DNA from: Malania oleifera
Taxonomy: Eukaryota > Streptophyta > Magnoliopsida > Santalales > Ximeniaceae
Direction of reading: 5' to 3'
DNA: 64,000 nucleotides
Assembly: GCF_029873635.1 (NCBI RefSeq)
Contig: NC_080419.1
Span: 76,558,597-76,622,596 of the forward strand
Notes under the pieces: model-generated
The model's database searches: none
Seen by the model: only the letters and a program-made list of their open reading frames with translations
What the model was told of the DNA's origin: nothing
Translations under genes and position numbers: made by a program
Part shown: piece after piece, positions 1 to 7,943 of the stretch
Numbering within the stretch: position 1 is the first letter of the stretch
How the letters are laid out: each line of letters opens with the position of its first letter

Positions 1-463
1 GGATTCGGACCTTAGAATTATATTATTCGCAATGATCTTGTGTAGGATTTGTGCTTGGAGATTTAGATGTTTGTATGGTGGAGGATGTTCAAAATAAATA
101 GGTGCATCATTCATTGCTAGGGGCAACAATTCTTGAGGTGAAAATCCTTGCTCCATAGTCAACTACTTTTCTATTGGAGTACACTCAAAATCCCCATGCT
201 TGATGCGAAGAATTTTTCGTAAAGAATGTGGGGTAAGAGTTATCTTCTGGCCAAAAATTTCAGTAGCAATTCTAACTTCTTTCTTTACCAAGTTTGAGTA
301 AAAAATCTTAATATGATCTGGGTAATACCCCTTAACTTGGTGAAGAATGAACTTATCCCATCCTATATTTTTTAACATTTCAAGGATTTCAGGGAAGTTT
401 TCTTCAAAGAAAGTAACATCTATTACCTAGAAGAACATTGGTTTTGGTACGAACCATTTTGAA
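1..463 (-). pseudogene. Extra ORF downstream of copia pol, resembling a putative plant transposon (Transposase_32-like) domain
   Basis: A minus-strand reading frame runs off the left edge. Its longest uninterrupted part (163-378) encodes 71 residues including the segment GWDKFILHQVKGYYPDHI followed by an FYSNLVKKEV-type stretch and SLRKIL. After a single TAG at 163-165 the same frame stays open to base 1, with a proline-rich patch and a leucine/isoleucine-rich helix. Upstream of 378 the frame is open back to a stop near 430. The pattern (aromatic FY.NL motif, EIFGQKITLT core) recalls the putative plant transposon domain found in Athila ORF2 and plant mobile-domain-like proteins; this is from memory of the family, not a search. 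It lies on the same strand as element A, about 300 bases past the end of RNase H, the position of extra or env-like ORFs in SIRE elements. Function unknown. Confidence 0.5.
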
Positions 464-769
464 ATAGTTGAAGTTTAGAAAACCCTAAATGTGTATGGAT
501 TAGGGTTATGATGGATGATCACTGGGAGGAGTTTAGAAGAGAAAGAACTTTGAAGAGAATGGAGAGGAGTTGATTTAGAAAAGGGGAGACGAATGGAAAG
601 ATGTCTGGGAGGTTTAAAAATGGTGTTTTTAAGTGAAATGAACACGAGTCACTGCGAGATAGTCGTCTGTCCACTGTCTTTTTACATAGACAGTAGCCTA
701 CCAGTCGCCTGCCAGCTATCTGGCAGTCATCTACCCTGAATAGCTATTCTTCTTCTCTTATAGTTAACT
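464..769 (-). other. Spacer between copia pol and the extra ORF: CT-rich leader and CAGTCG-type motif cluster
   Basis: On the minus strand this begins just after the RNase H end. It first carries a cluster of words like GGCAGGCGACTGG and GACAGTGGACAGACGACT (about 655-745), the same vocabulary as the LTR of element A. It then has a pyrimidine-rich stretch and AAACCCTAA/TTTAGGGTTT repeats just before the extra ORF, resembling an untranslated leader. No gene is seen. Confidence 0.5.
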
Positions 770-1139
770 TCTCTTATATGTAACATGCCTAATTCCCGTA
801 TGATAAATACAAATTGATCTTTAGCTAATGGTTTTGTAAGAATATCAGCGAATTGATCATTGTATTAACAAATTCAAGTACTATTTCTTTCTTATCCATA
901 TTATCTCTTAAAAAATGATGACGTATATCAATATGCTTAGTTCTTGAATGTGATACTGGATTCTTTGACATATTTATCACACTCATATTATCACATTTTA
1001 TGGGGATTGTTTGGTATTGAATTTTAAAATCCTTTAATTGCTGTTTCATATATAAAGTTTGAGCACAATAGCTCCAAGCTGCTATGTATTTCGCTTTAGC
1101 TGTAGATAATGCTATGAAATTTTGTTTCTTTGAAAACTA
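770..1139 (-). pseudogene. Element A RNase H, C-terminal part (broken)
   Basis: This is the end of the copia polyprotein. It continues in frame from the RT segment after a TAG at 1137-1139 that replaces a tryptophan codon in the LVSWFS-type motif. Visible landmarks are an ALSTA-type stretch, YCAQTLYMKQQL, CDNMSVINMSKNPV, HSRTKHIDIRHHFLRD and, after a frameshift near 880, an ADIFTKPL-like ending and an REL-type C terminus near 780. Family knowledge: the RNase H domain removes RNA from the hybrid during reverse transcription. The nonsense codon and frameshift make this copy non-functional. Confidence 0.85.
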
Positions 1140-2153
1140 AGAAACTAGTGAGTGTCCTAGAAAGTGACAAGTCCCACTAGTTCTTTTTCTATCTATTTTG
1201 TATCCCACATAATCTACATCTGAATAACTTATCATTTTGAAATTTGTTCCTTTTGGATACCATAATTCTAGATCTATTGTGCCTATCAAATATATATGAA
1301 TTCGTTTAACTATGATTTGATGTGATTCCTTAGGATCCGATTGGAACCTGGCACACATACACACACTAAACATGGTATTTGGTCTACTTGCCGTTAAATA
1401 AAGTAAGCTTCCTATCATGCATCGGTAATGCTTGGTGTCTACTTGTTTCCCTTTTTCATCCTTGTCAAGACTAGTTGAGGTGCTCATGAGTGTTCCTATA
1501 GGTTTACTTTCTTCCATGTCAAACTTCTTTAACATGTCTTTAATATACTTAGTTTGATTTATGAAAGTTTCACTTTTAGCTTGTTTGATTTGTAAATCTA
1601 GAAAGTAATTTAACTTTCCCATCATGCTCATTTCAAACTCTCTTTGCATAGATGTAGCAAATTCACTACACAAGTCTTCATGAGTTGCTCCAAATATAAT
1701 ATCATCAACATAAATTTGTACTATAAGCATATCATTATCCTTGGTTTTTATAAATAGGGTGCTATCTATCTTTCCTCTTGAAAATTTGTTATGGAGTAGG
1801 AATTTGCTTAGTCTATCGTACCAAGCTCTAGGAGCTTGTTTCAGTCCATATAAGGCTTTAGTTAGCTTGATTACATGATTTAGGTTTTTAGTATCTTCAA
1901 AACCAGAAGGTTGTTTAACGTAAACTTCTTCATTTATATAACCATTTAGGAATGCACTTTTTACATTCATTTGGTATAATTTAAAGTTTTTATTCACTGC
2001 ATAGGCAAGAAGCGTCCATATTGCTTCCATCCTTGCTATAGGAATAAAGGTTTCTCCATAATCAATGCCTTCTTCTTGATTGTAACCTTGTGCTACAAGC
2101 CTAGCTTTATTTCTTACAACTACCCTAGTTTCATCCTTTTTATTTCTAAACAC
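1137..2153 (-). CDS. Element A reverse transcriptase and start of RNase H (open 338-codon segment)
   Basis: This is the longest intact reading frame in the window. In order it shows the RT N-terminal motif KARLVAQGYNQEEGIDY, the AFLNGYINEEVYVKQPSGF motif, LKQAPRAWY, the catalytic YVDDIIFG box (residues about 148-155), LNYFLDLQI, then the conserved MIGSLLYLTASRP and the beginning of RNase H with SYSDVDYVG. All are Ty1/copia hallmarks. The annotated ATG is an internal methionine, because this is part of a gag-pol polyprotein and upstream stops (2154-2240) separate it from the rest. It ends at a TAG replacing Trp. Role in a live element: copying genomic RNA into DNA inside the virus-like particle. 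Without intact flanking domains it is a relic. Confidence 0.9.
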   Translation of the reverse strand: MFRNKKDETRVVVRNKARLVAQGYNQEEGIDYGETFIPIARMEAIWTLLAYAVNKNFKLYQMNVKSAFLNGYINEEVYVKQPSGFEDTKNLNHVIKLTKALYGLKQAPRAWYDRLSKFLLHNKFSRGKIDSTLFIKTKDNDMLIVQIYVDDIIFGATHEDLCSEFATSMQREFEMSMMGKLNYFLDLQIKQAKSETFINQTKYIKDMLKKFDMEESKPIGTLMSTSTSLDKDEKGKQVDTKHYRCMIGSLLYLTASRPNTMFSVCMCARFQSDPKESHQIIVKRIHIYLIGTIDLELWYPKGTNFKMISYSDVDYVGYKIDRKRTSGTCHFLGHSLVS

Positions 2154-2638
2154 CTATTTAGTTCATATGATTGACTTATCTTTGGGTTTAGGTATAAGTT
2201 CCCATACTTGAATTCTTTCAATTTGATTTAGTTCCACTTATATAGCTATAATCCAAGAATCATCTTTTAAGGCTTCTTTTATATTCTTAGGTTCATCTTG
2301 AGACAAGAAAGCATAATGGTTACAAATATTTTTTAATGAGGCTCTAGTGGTTATTCCTTTTGATGGTTCATCAAGAATTTGGTCTTTTGGGTGACTTTTA
2401 GCATATCTCCGTTCTTTAGGTAGTTCTAGATTTTCAATACTGTTTTCTTTTGAAGCTTCATTATTATTTTCTTCTTTTATTTCAATATATTTTTCTTTTT
2501 GTGAATTATCTTCTTTTTCATCAATCTTAATTTTGTTGTCATGATCATTTGATTCATCAAATATTATGTGTATTGATTCAATAATTGTAAGAGTTCTTTT
2601 ATTGCAAACCCTATAAGCTTTGCTATTTGTAGAGTAGT
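2154..2638 (-). pseudogene. Element A integrase-RT linker
   Basis: The minus strand encodes a charged linker rich in Glu, Lys, Asp and Asn (2238-2638), then KERRYAKSHPKDQI, then the conserved DDSWI-type entry into RT. Between 2154 and 2240 the expected segment with a PKPKDKSII motif is readable but carries three stops. The 5' side of this piece is the distal part of a FLGY...TNSKAYRV motif (integrase/linker boundary), cut exactly where the solo LTR at 2639-4906 entered. Low-complexity acidic linkers of this kind are normal in SIRE-like pol. Confidence 0.75.
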
Positions 2639-3079
2639 TGTTGACCTTACAGGTCATGTCCGAATTTGATTATGACAAATACTCATTATATCTAATGAGT
2701 GCTTGAGTTTTTGTGTAGGAACGAAGAGTGTTAAGATCAAGATGTGCACAAAGTAAGTAAAGCCAGAAGACCAAATTCTATTTAATGTTGTAGTATATTT
2801 CATTTTATTGGTCTGTAATAGTAACTAGGACTCTGGTTTGTAATAAGCTCACACACATCACATGTATGACAATACGTAAGCTCAAACAAACCGTAAATGA
2901 GAAAGGACCTTAGAAAGACCTTAGGGTTTTCCCTTCGGTTGACCGACACCGGACTTTCTTGGTGTCTTAAAATTGGACCCCAAGTGACCCTATGACACAC
3001 ACATTTGCACATATGTTTGTTAGACACTTGAATAGGGTTTGTATGTTTTGAAATGGGAGCGAAATGCACACTTGGTGCA

Positions 3080-3465
3080 CTTTCGGTCGACCAAACCAGG
3101 TAGTTCGTTTTGCCCTAGTTGACCGAACTAGGCCTGGGTCAGCAGTTGACCAAGGCCTCGGTCGACCGAGCCAGGTAGTTCAAAAAGCCCCGATCGACCA
3201 AAACCTCCCTGGGTCAACATTTTGACCATCTAATCGACTGAACCAGTTTTGTACTCCAACTACCTGGTCGACCGAGGGTCCTCGAGAAAAATTCCAACGG
3301 TCTGGTTGATCGAACTAGCCAATTCAAAATGGCGTGGTTGACCATACCTCAAAAAATTGAGAAATCGCCCTCTCCTGGTCGACCGAGCCCTTAGTTCAAT
3401 ATTCCATTGGTCGACCGAACCATATGAGACTTGGTCAACCGTACTTGATCTGGTTGACTGGACCT
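3080..3465 (+). repeat. Cluster of GGTCGACCGAACC-type words in LTR B1
   Basis: About 14 variants of a palindrome-centred word (GGTCGACC followed by GAACC, GAGCC, AAACC and similar) occur in under 400 bases, at irregular spacings of roughly 15-40 bases. They are separated by unrelated sequence, so this is not a tandem repeat. The same cluster occurs at the same relative place in B3 (28390-28925) and B4 (46270-46450). Confidence 0.85.
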
Positions 3466-4618
3466 CTCGGGTTGCCCTGATTTTTACCCCAGTTAAATAT
3501 TTTTTTAAACAGGGTTAAAATGCTTTAAACATCATTAAACTTCCCTAAGAATACCCAATAGGTCCCTAACGGTCATATTTTCTCCTATGCCTATATATAT
3601 GAGATCATTTGAGAAAATCAGTATGCATTAACCACTTTGATTAGGAGAAAATTCTCTGAAAACCTAAAATCCTATACTACTCATTTTTTAGCCTCATTCA
3701 CTCATTCTTATTGTTTATTAGTGCCTACATCATTTGTAAGTGGATTGAGTGTGGGTTTGGAAAGGTTTGCTCTCCTTATTCTATTTGCTTCACACGATTT
3801 TGTTTGAGAGCAAAACCTAAGGATTCTTTGGGGACTTTGTTGATAAGTCTATCCTAAGAAGACTTTGATAGATCTTCTAAGTTTGCACCTTCATTGAAAA
3901 ATCGTGAGAAGATTGTATTCGTTTTTGGTTGCAAAATATTTTCAAAATACCTTCAAATATCTAGTGTGCTTTATCTTGATAAATATTTTAAAGAGATATT
4001 TGTTTGTGTGAGAAAGATCTTTGTTGCAATATTCCATATCCTTTGCTGAATAGAAAGATTGAATATCTTTTGCAAACCAAACATATATATTATTGGAGCA
4101 ACATATGATTAAGGAAACCTGCTCATTGAAATACACATATATATACATATATTGTCTGGCTAGTATCTTTGTGTGAACTATTAGATTGAACATATCTTGT
4201 GATACAAAGATTGTTTGTCTGACACTCTCACGTACGCATTACACTGATAGAAAATACTTTTGAGAGTTGAACCATCTAGACCACATTGAGCTTACATATT
4301 GAATCATATTGTGGTGTATGTTATGGCGAGCATTTGGGTACATATCTGCTTTACATGAAAGTACAATCACTGTACCATTTGATTGTAATACACATCTGTT
4401 ATATTTCCACGCACAGGCCTGAAGAGGGAGACTAGCCCTGGAATAGTCCCGGATTGGCTTAAACCCAGTTCGGAAAGCTAGGTGCGTCGTCCTGTTAAGG
4501 TGTATAGGTTGAGGTCAGCCCCGCTAATTGACCTGGTTAAGGTTGAGGTCAGCCCTGTGTTAATTTGACCTGGTTGTAAATGGTGCCATTCCAACCTTAA
4601 GTGAGCTATTAGTGGAAT

Positions 4619-4665
4619 CCTCTGGCTTGCGAGCTAGAGGCGAGGACGTAGACACAGTTGGCCGA
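4619..4665 (+). promoter_or_regulatory. Stem-loop plus GGACGTAG...CCGAACC box in LTR B1
   Basis: Arms CCTCTGGC (4619-4626) and GCTAGAGG (4633-4640) pair over 8 positions with one G-T wobble around the loop TTGCGA. A conserved GAGGACGTAG...GGCCGAACC box follows at once. The B3 copy has CCTCAAGC/GCTTGAGG, a compensatory T-A to A-T change. Placement in the 3' half of the LTR suggests a role in the 5' leader RNA (inference). Confidence 0.65.
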
Positions 4666-4906
4666 ACCCCGATAACATATAATGTGTCTTGTTTATATTT
4701 CTTCATTTTACATTTACCACACATGTAGTTATTGTGTGAATGATGCGCCTGATTTAAATTTCTGTATGCTCTATTTATTAGCGCATTTGGAATTGCATAG
4801 AAAGACCCTAGGTTTGTGTAATATTGATTGTAGGATTAGTTGAACCTAGGAAGAAAGTTTAAAATTCCAATTCACCCCCCCTCTTGGGAATACACCTTTT
4901 CTAACA

Positions 4907-5610
4907 GTAGCCTAAGAAGATACCTTCATCAGATTTTGCATCAAACTTTCCTAAATCATCTTCAGTGTTAAGGATAAAACATTTGCATCCGAATACATAA
5001 AAGTAGGAGATATTTGGTTTTCTACCTTTGCATAGTTCATATGGTGTTTTGTCTATACTTGATCTTATAGATACCCTATTTACAATATAACAAGTTGTAT
5101 TCACAGCTTCTGCCCAAAAGTATTTAGGTAGGTTATTTTCATTTATCATTGTTCTTGCCATTTCTTGTAGGGTTCTATTATTTCTTTCTACAACTCCATT
5201 TGTTATGGAGTCCCAGGTGCTAAAAAATTATGATTTATTCCATGTTCATTATAGAATTTATCAACCTCTTTGTTTTTAAACTCCCTACCTTGATCACTTC
5301 TAAAGCTTGTTACATTATACTCCTTTTTATTTTGTAATTTTGTGCATAAGGTGATTAGCATGTCATAGGCTTCATCTTTGTTTGATAAAAATAATACCCA
5401 AGTAAATCTTGAATAGTCATCTACTATTACAAAAGCATACTGTTTACCTCCTAGGCTTAAGGTTCTAGTTGGACCAAATAAGTCTAGGTGTAATAGTTCT
5501 AGGGGTTTTTTAGTAGATATGTATTTTTTCTTTGTTAAGTTTGTTTTTACTTACTTTCCCTTTTGGCATGCATAACACCTCTTGTCTTTTATGAATTTGG
5601 TATTTGGTAA
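4907..5610 (-). pseudogene. Element A integrase core
   Basis: The minus strand encodes the copia integrase catalytic domain: LHLDLFGP (first catalytic Asp), YAFVIVDDYSRFTWV, a FRSDQGREF motif (second Asp), then NGVVERNNRTLQEMARTM with the catalytic Glu. The domain continues to AVNTTCYIVNRVSIRSS, the GRKPNISYF motif and FGCKCFILN, and ends at DEGIFLGY where the solo LTR B1 cuts in. A frameshift near 5205-5215 separates the second Asp from the Glu motif, and a stop is present near 5555. Family role: inserting the cDNA into the host chromosome with a 5-bp stagger. Not functional here. Confidence 0.88.
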
Positions 5611-6069
5611 TCATTTTACAAGATTTTTCTTTAATAATTTGGATAATAGGTGCATGCTAGCATGTCCTAATTTTCTATGCCATAGCCAACTTATTTCATT
5701 TATTGTTGTCAAACAAGTTACGTTTTGATTTACTAAATTCTCAAGGTTTACACAATAAACATTATTTATCCTATTGACTATAAACACGGTTTCATTGTTC
5801 TTAGGATTTTGGATAATACATTTTTCTTTCTTAAAGGTTATTTTGAACCCTTTGTCGCTTAGTTGGCTTATGCTTAAAAGGTTGTGTTTTAATCCTTCTA
5901 CCAATAACACATTATCAATGGTAAGAGAAGGTTCTTTACCTATTTTTCCAATGCCAATAATTTTACCTTTGGCATTGTCGCCGAAGGTGACGTATCCCTT
6001 ATCTTTTTGTTTTAGTGTAGTAGACTTGGTCTTGTCACCGGTCATGTGCCCTGAACATCCGCTGTCCAA
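5611..6069 (-). pseudogene. Element A aspartic protease and GAG-pre-integrase zinc domain
   Basis: This open frame of 152 codons starts at the protease active site MDSGCSGHMTGDK (the D-S-G triad). It carries YVTFGDNAKGKIIGIGKIG, VLLVEGLKHNLLSISQL (typical of copia PR) and then SWLWHRKLGHASMHLLSKL, the His-containing start of the integrase zinc-binding domain. It belongs to the same polyprotein as the neighbouring gag and integrase segments, and the Met start is internal. The frame ends shortly before the CxxC part of the zinc domain. Family role: protease cleaves the gag-pol polyprotein. Confidence 0.88.
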
Positions 6070-6774
6070 GTTCCATTTATCCGTTGACGGGGTAGTCCTA
6101 AAGCATACCTACAATGAGGAATTCATTGTGTTAGTCTTTGGAACCCAAATTCTTTTAATTTTCTTTGTGTTGTTTTAAGTTCCATTATTGACTCTCCATT
6201 CTCCTTAAATTTTAACATATTTTCTTTTTAATGGGCAGTTGAACATTACATGCCCTTTAGTTTTGCACATATAGCAAGTGGTGTGTTCATGTTTGTTGTT
6301 TTAGGAGGTGCAAGTATAGTGCTTGGCTTCCTTGACGAAGTATCCCATGTACAATTTTTTATTCTTTTTATTTGTTTTACCATTATAACCTATCCCTTCT
6401 TTATTTCCATGTAGCCTTTGCTGTCTAATCATATTTTCAAAATTTTCTTTACCTTTGGTAAAGTTATATATAATTTTCTTCTTATCCTCTACTGACTTCT
6501 TAAGTTCATTTACTTCTAAATCCTTTTTATTCAAATCATCTTCATGAGTTTTGCCTAACTCTTGAGTTACTTTATTTACTTCCTCTTCTAACGTCTTAAT
6601 ACAATAGTCTTTTTATTTTTCAATGGTTTTGAATGATTCAATTTGCTTCAATAGTTCTTTATTTTGATCTTTCAAGGTTATATTTTTTTTGGAAATTTTT
6701 ATGAATCTTTTATGTAAAGAAAACAACTCAGCTTGCAATTCCTTATAGGAAGGCATGTTGTCACATGACTCATC
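6070..6774 (-). pseudogene. Element A gag C-terminal region: coiled coil and second zinc knuckle
   Basis: Minus-strand translation gives a Lys/Glu-rich coiled-coil-like region with heptad-style Leu/Ile spacing (KELQAELFSLHKRF, LEVNELKKSVEDKKK), broken by a few stops. It is followed at 6235-6276 by a second CCHC knuckle, CYMCKTKGHVMFNC. The first knuckle lies at 6958-6999 in the preceding gag segment. Two knuckles separated by a coiled coil between capsid and protease is what I see; whether both are needed is unknown. It joins the protease ORF at about 6070. Confidence 0.7.
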
Positions 6775-7248
6775 TCACGACTTATTATAAGATTCTGTAG
6801 AGGAATAGTAGGAGTTTACCTCTTCGTTATTAGCCATAAAGCATATGTTTGCCATCTCTTGTCCACTTGATTCATTTTCTGTCTCGTTGGAGCTAGAATC
6901 ATCCCATGTGACTTTCATTGCTTCCTTCTTCTTCTTCTTGTCTTTTTTGAGCAACGGACAGTCCGACTTGATATGTCCTGGTTTCTTGCAGTGATAGCAT
7001 ATTGGAGGTTCATTCTTACCTTTATTTTTTTTTCTACTTATCTCTCCTTTTTCAGATTTCTTTTTAAATTTTTCAAGAAACCTCTTATTTTTCATGTAGA
7101 ACTTTCCTAGTATCTTAGTGATGAATGCTAATTCATCTTGATCTAAGTCGCTTGATTCACTTTCCTCTTCACTTGAACTGTTACTAGAGGCTTTTAAAGC
7201 TATGGACCTTTTATGTTTGGGTTTAGGATTTCTTTCCTTTAGAGCCAT
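6775..7248 (-). pseudogene. Element A gag, nucleocapsid portion with intact CCHC knuckle
   Basis: This open 157-codon segment begins inside gag and includes a Ser/Glu-rich acidic stretch (SNSSSEEESESSDL), DELAFITKILGKF, a basic patch and the zinc knuckle CYHCKKPGHIKSDC with perfect CX2CX4HX4C spacing (6958-6999). A poly-lysine run and an acidic Asn/Ser tail follow. Zinc knuckles bind genomic RNA during packaging (family knowledge). The acidic serine region before the knuckle is shared with the gags of elements C (35287-36219) and E (58767-59790), so these elements belong to one lineage. Confidence 0.85.
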
Positions 7249-7900
7249 CTCATAAGTGAGTAGTGAACCAATGAATTCATATCAAGAGGTGTTCTTAAGG
7301 TTTCTACCTTCTGTAATAGCTTTAGCCTTTGGTTCCCATAAGGAGGGAAGGCATTTTAGAATTTTTTAATCATTTTGTAGGTAGTATAGGTTTTTCCTAA
7401 GGCACTTACGGAATTTACTGTGGGTAAATCTTGTGTACATGCTTGATATTGTTCCATCTGAATCCATTTTTAATGCTTTATATTCATTTGTCAACATGTC
7501 AATCCTATTATCTCTAACGTCTATAGTTCTTTCATGTGTCACTTCTAATTTGTCCTATATTTCTTTAGTCGTTTTGCGGGCAATGACCCTATTAAATTCG
7601 TTAGCATCTAAAGCACATTATAAAACATTTATAGTGCTTGAATTGATTTGAAGCATTTTATTATCTGAATCGGTCGTATCCATTTTCTCTTTTGGAATCT
7701 GTTTTCCATCTACTATTTTAGTGGGAATAAGGTCTCCATCCATAACTACTTCCCATGCTTTCCAATCCATGTGTTGGAGATAGACTTGCATTCTCTTTTT
7801 CCAAAACATATAATTATGTCCACAAAAGATTGGTGAACATGTTGAGGATTGGCCTTCACCGAAGGGTGCTACTCCTATATTTGCGATTTGACCTTTTTAT
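7249..7900 (-). pseudogene. Element A gag, N-terminal capsid portion (several stops)
   Basis: Minus-strand frames resemble the N-terminal half of SIRE-like gag. The best piece (7618-7809) has MDWKAWEVVMDGDLIPTK, matching the DWK.W.....N.IP.K pattern in element C gag. Further on come NEFNRVIA, IDMLTNEYKALK, SSMYTRFTH and a LLTYEM ending. Stops and frameshifts occur at about 7617, 7560, 7430 and 7370. The start codon region lies at about 7890, 30-40 bases inside the PBS. Confidence 0.75.
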
Positions 7901-7928
7901 AGTTTCTTGTTAGGAATTACTATAACTA

Positions 7929-7942
7929 GGCTCTGATACCAA
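7929..7942 (-). other. Primer-binding site of element A (tRNA-iMet type)
   Basis: On the minus strand the sequence just inside the LTR reads TTGGTATCAGAGCC, the standard initiator-Met tRNA 3'-end complement used by plant copia elements, one base after the LTR end. Confidence 0.92.
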
Positions 7943-7943
7943 T

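Larger units (their letters stand above)
2639..4906 (+). mobile_element. Solo LTR B1 (copia SIRE-like family B) inserted in element A pol
   Basis: It starts TGTTGACC and ends CTAACA. The flanking 5-bp direct repeat is GTAGT (2634-2638) and GTAGC (4907-4911), one mismatch. Removing the insert rejoins the FLGY and TNSKAYR halves of element A pol. Length is 2268 bases, against 2262 for the related solo LTR at 28097-30358. It has the TTTGATTATGACAAA box near the start, a cluster of GGTCGACC words (3080-3465), the stem-loop plus GGACGTAG...GGCCGAACC box (4619-4665) and the subterminal TTCACCCCCCCTCTTGGGA. No internal region or second LTR is present, so it arose by LTR-LTR recombination (inference). 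Confidence 0.92.

Noticed and set aside
3080..3465. Possible CRISPR-like array (short repeats with spacers)
   Set aside because: The words are only 10-14 bases, variable and irregularly spaced, sit inside eukaryotic LTRs and have no cas genes nearby.
5774..6178. 134-codon plus-strand ORF
   Set aside because: Shadow of the copia protease and zinc domain on the minus strand.
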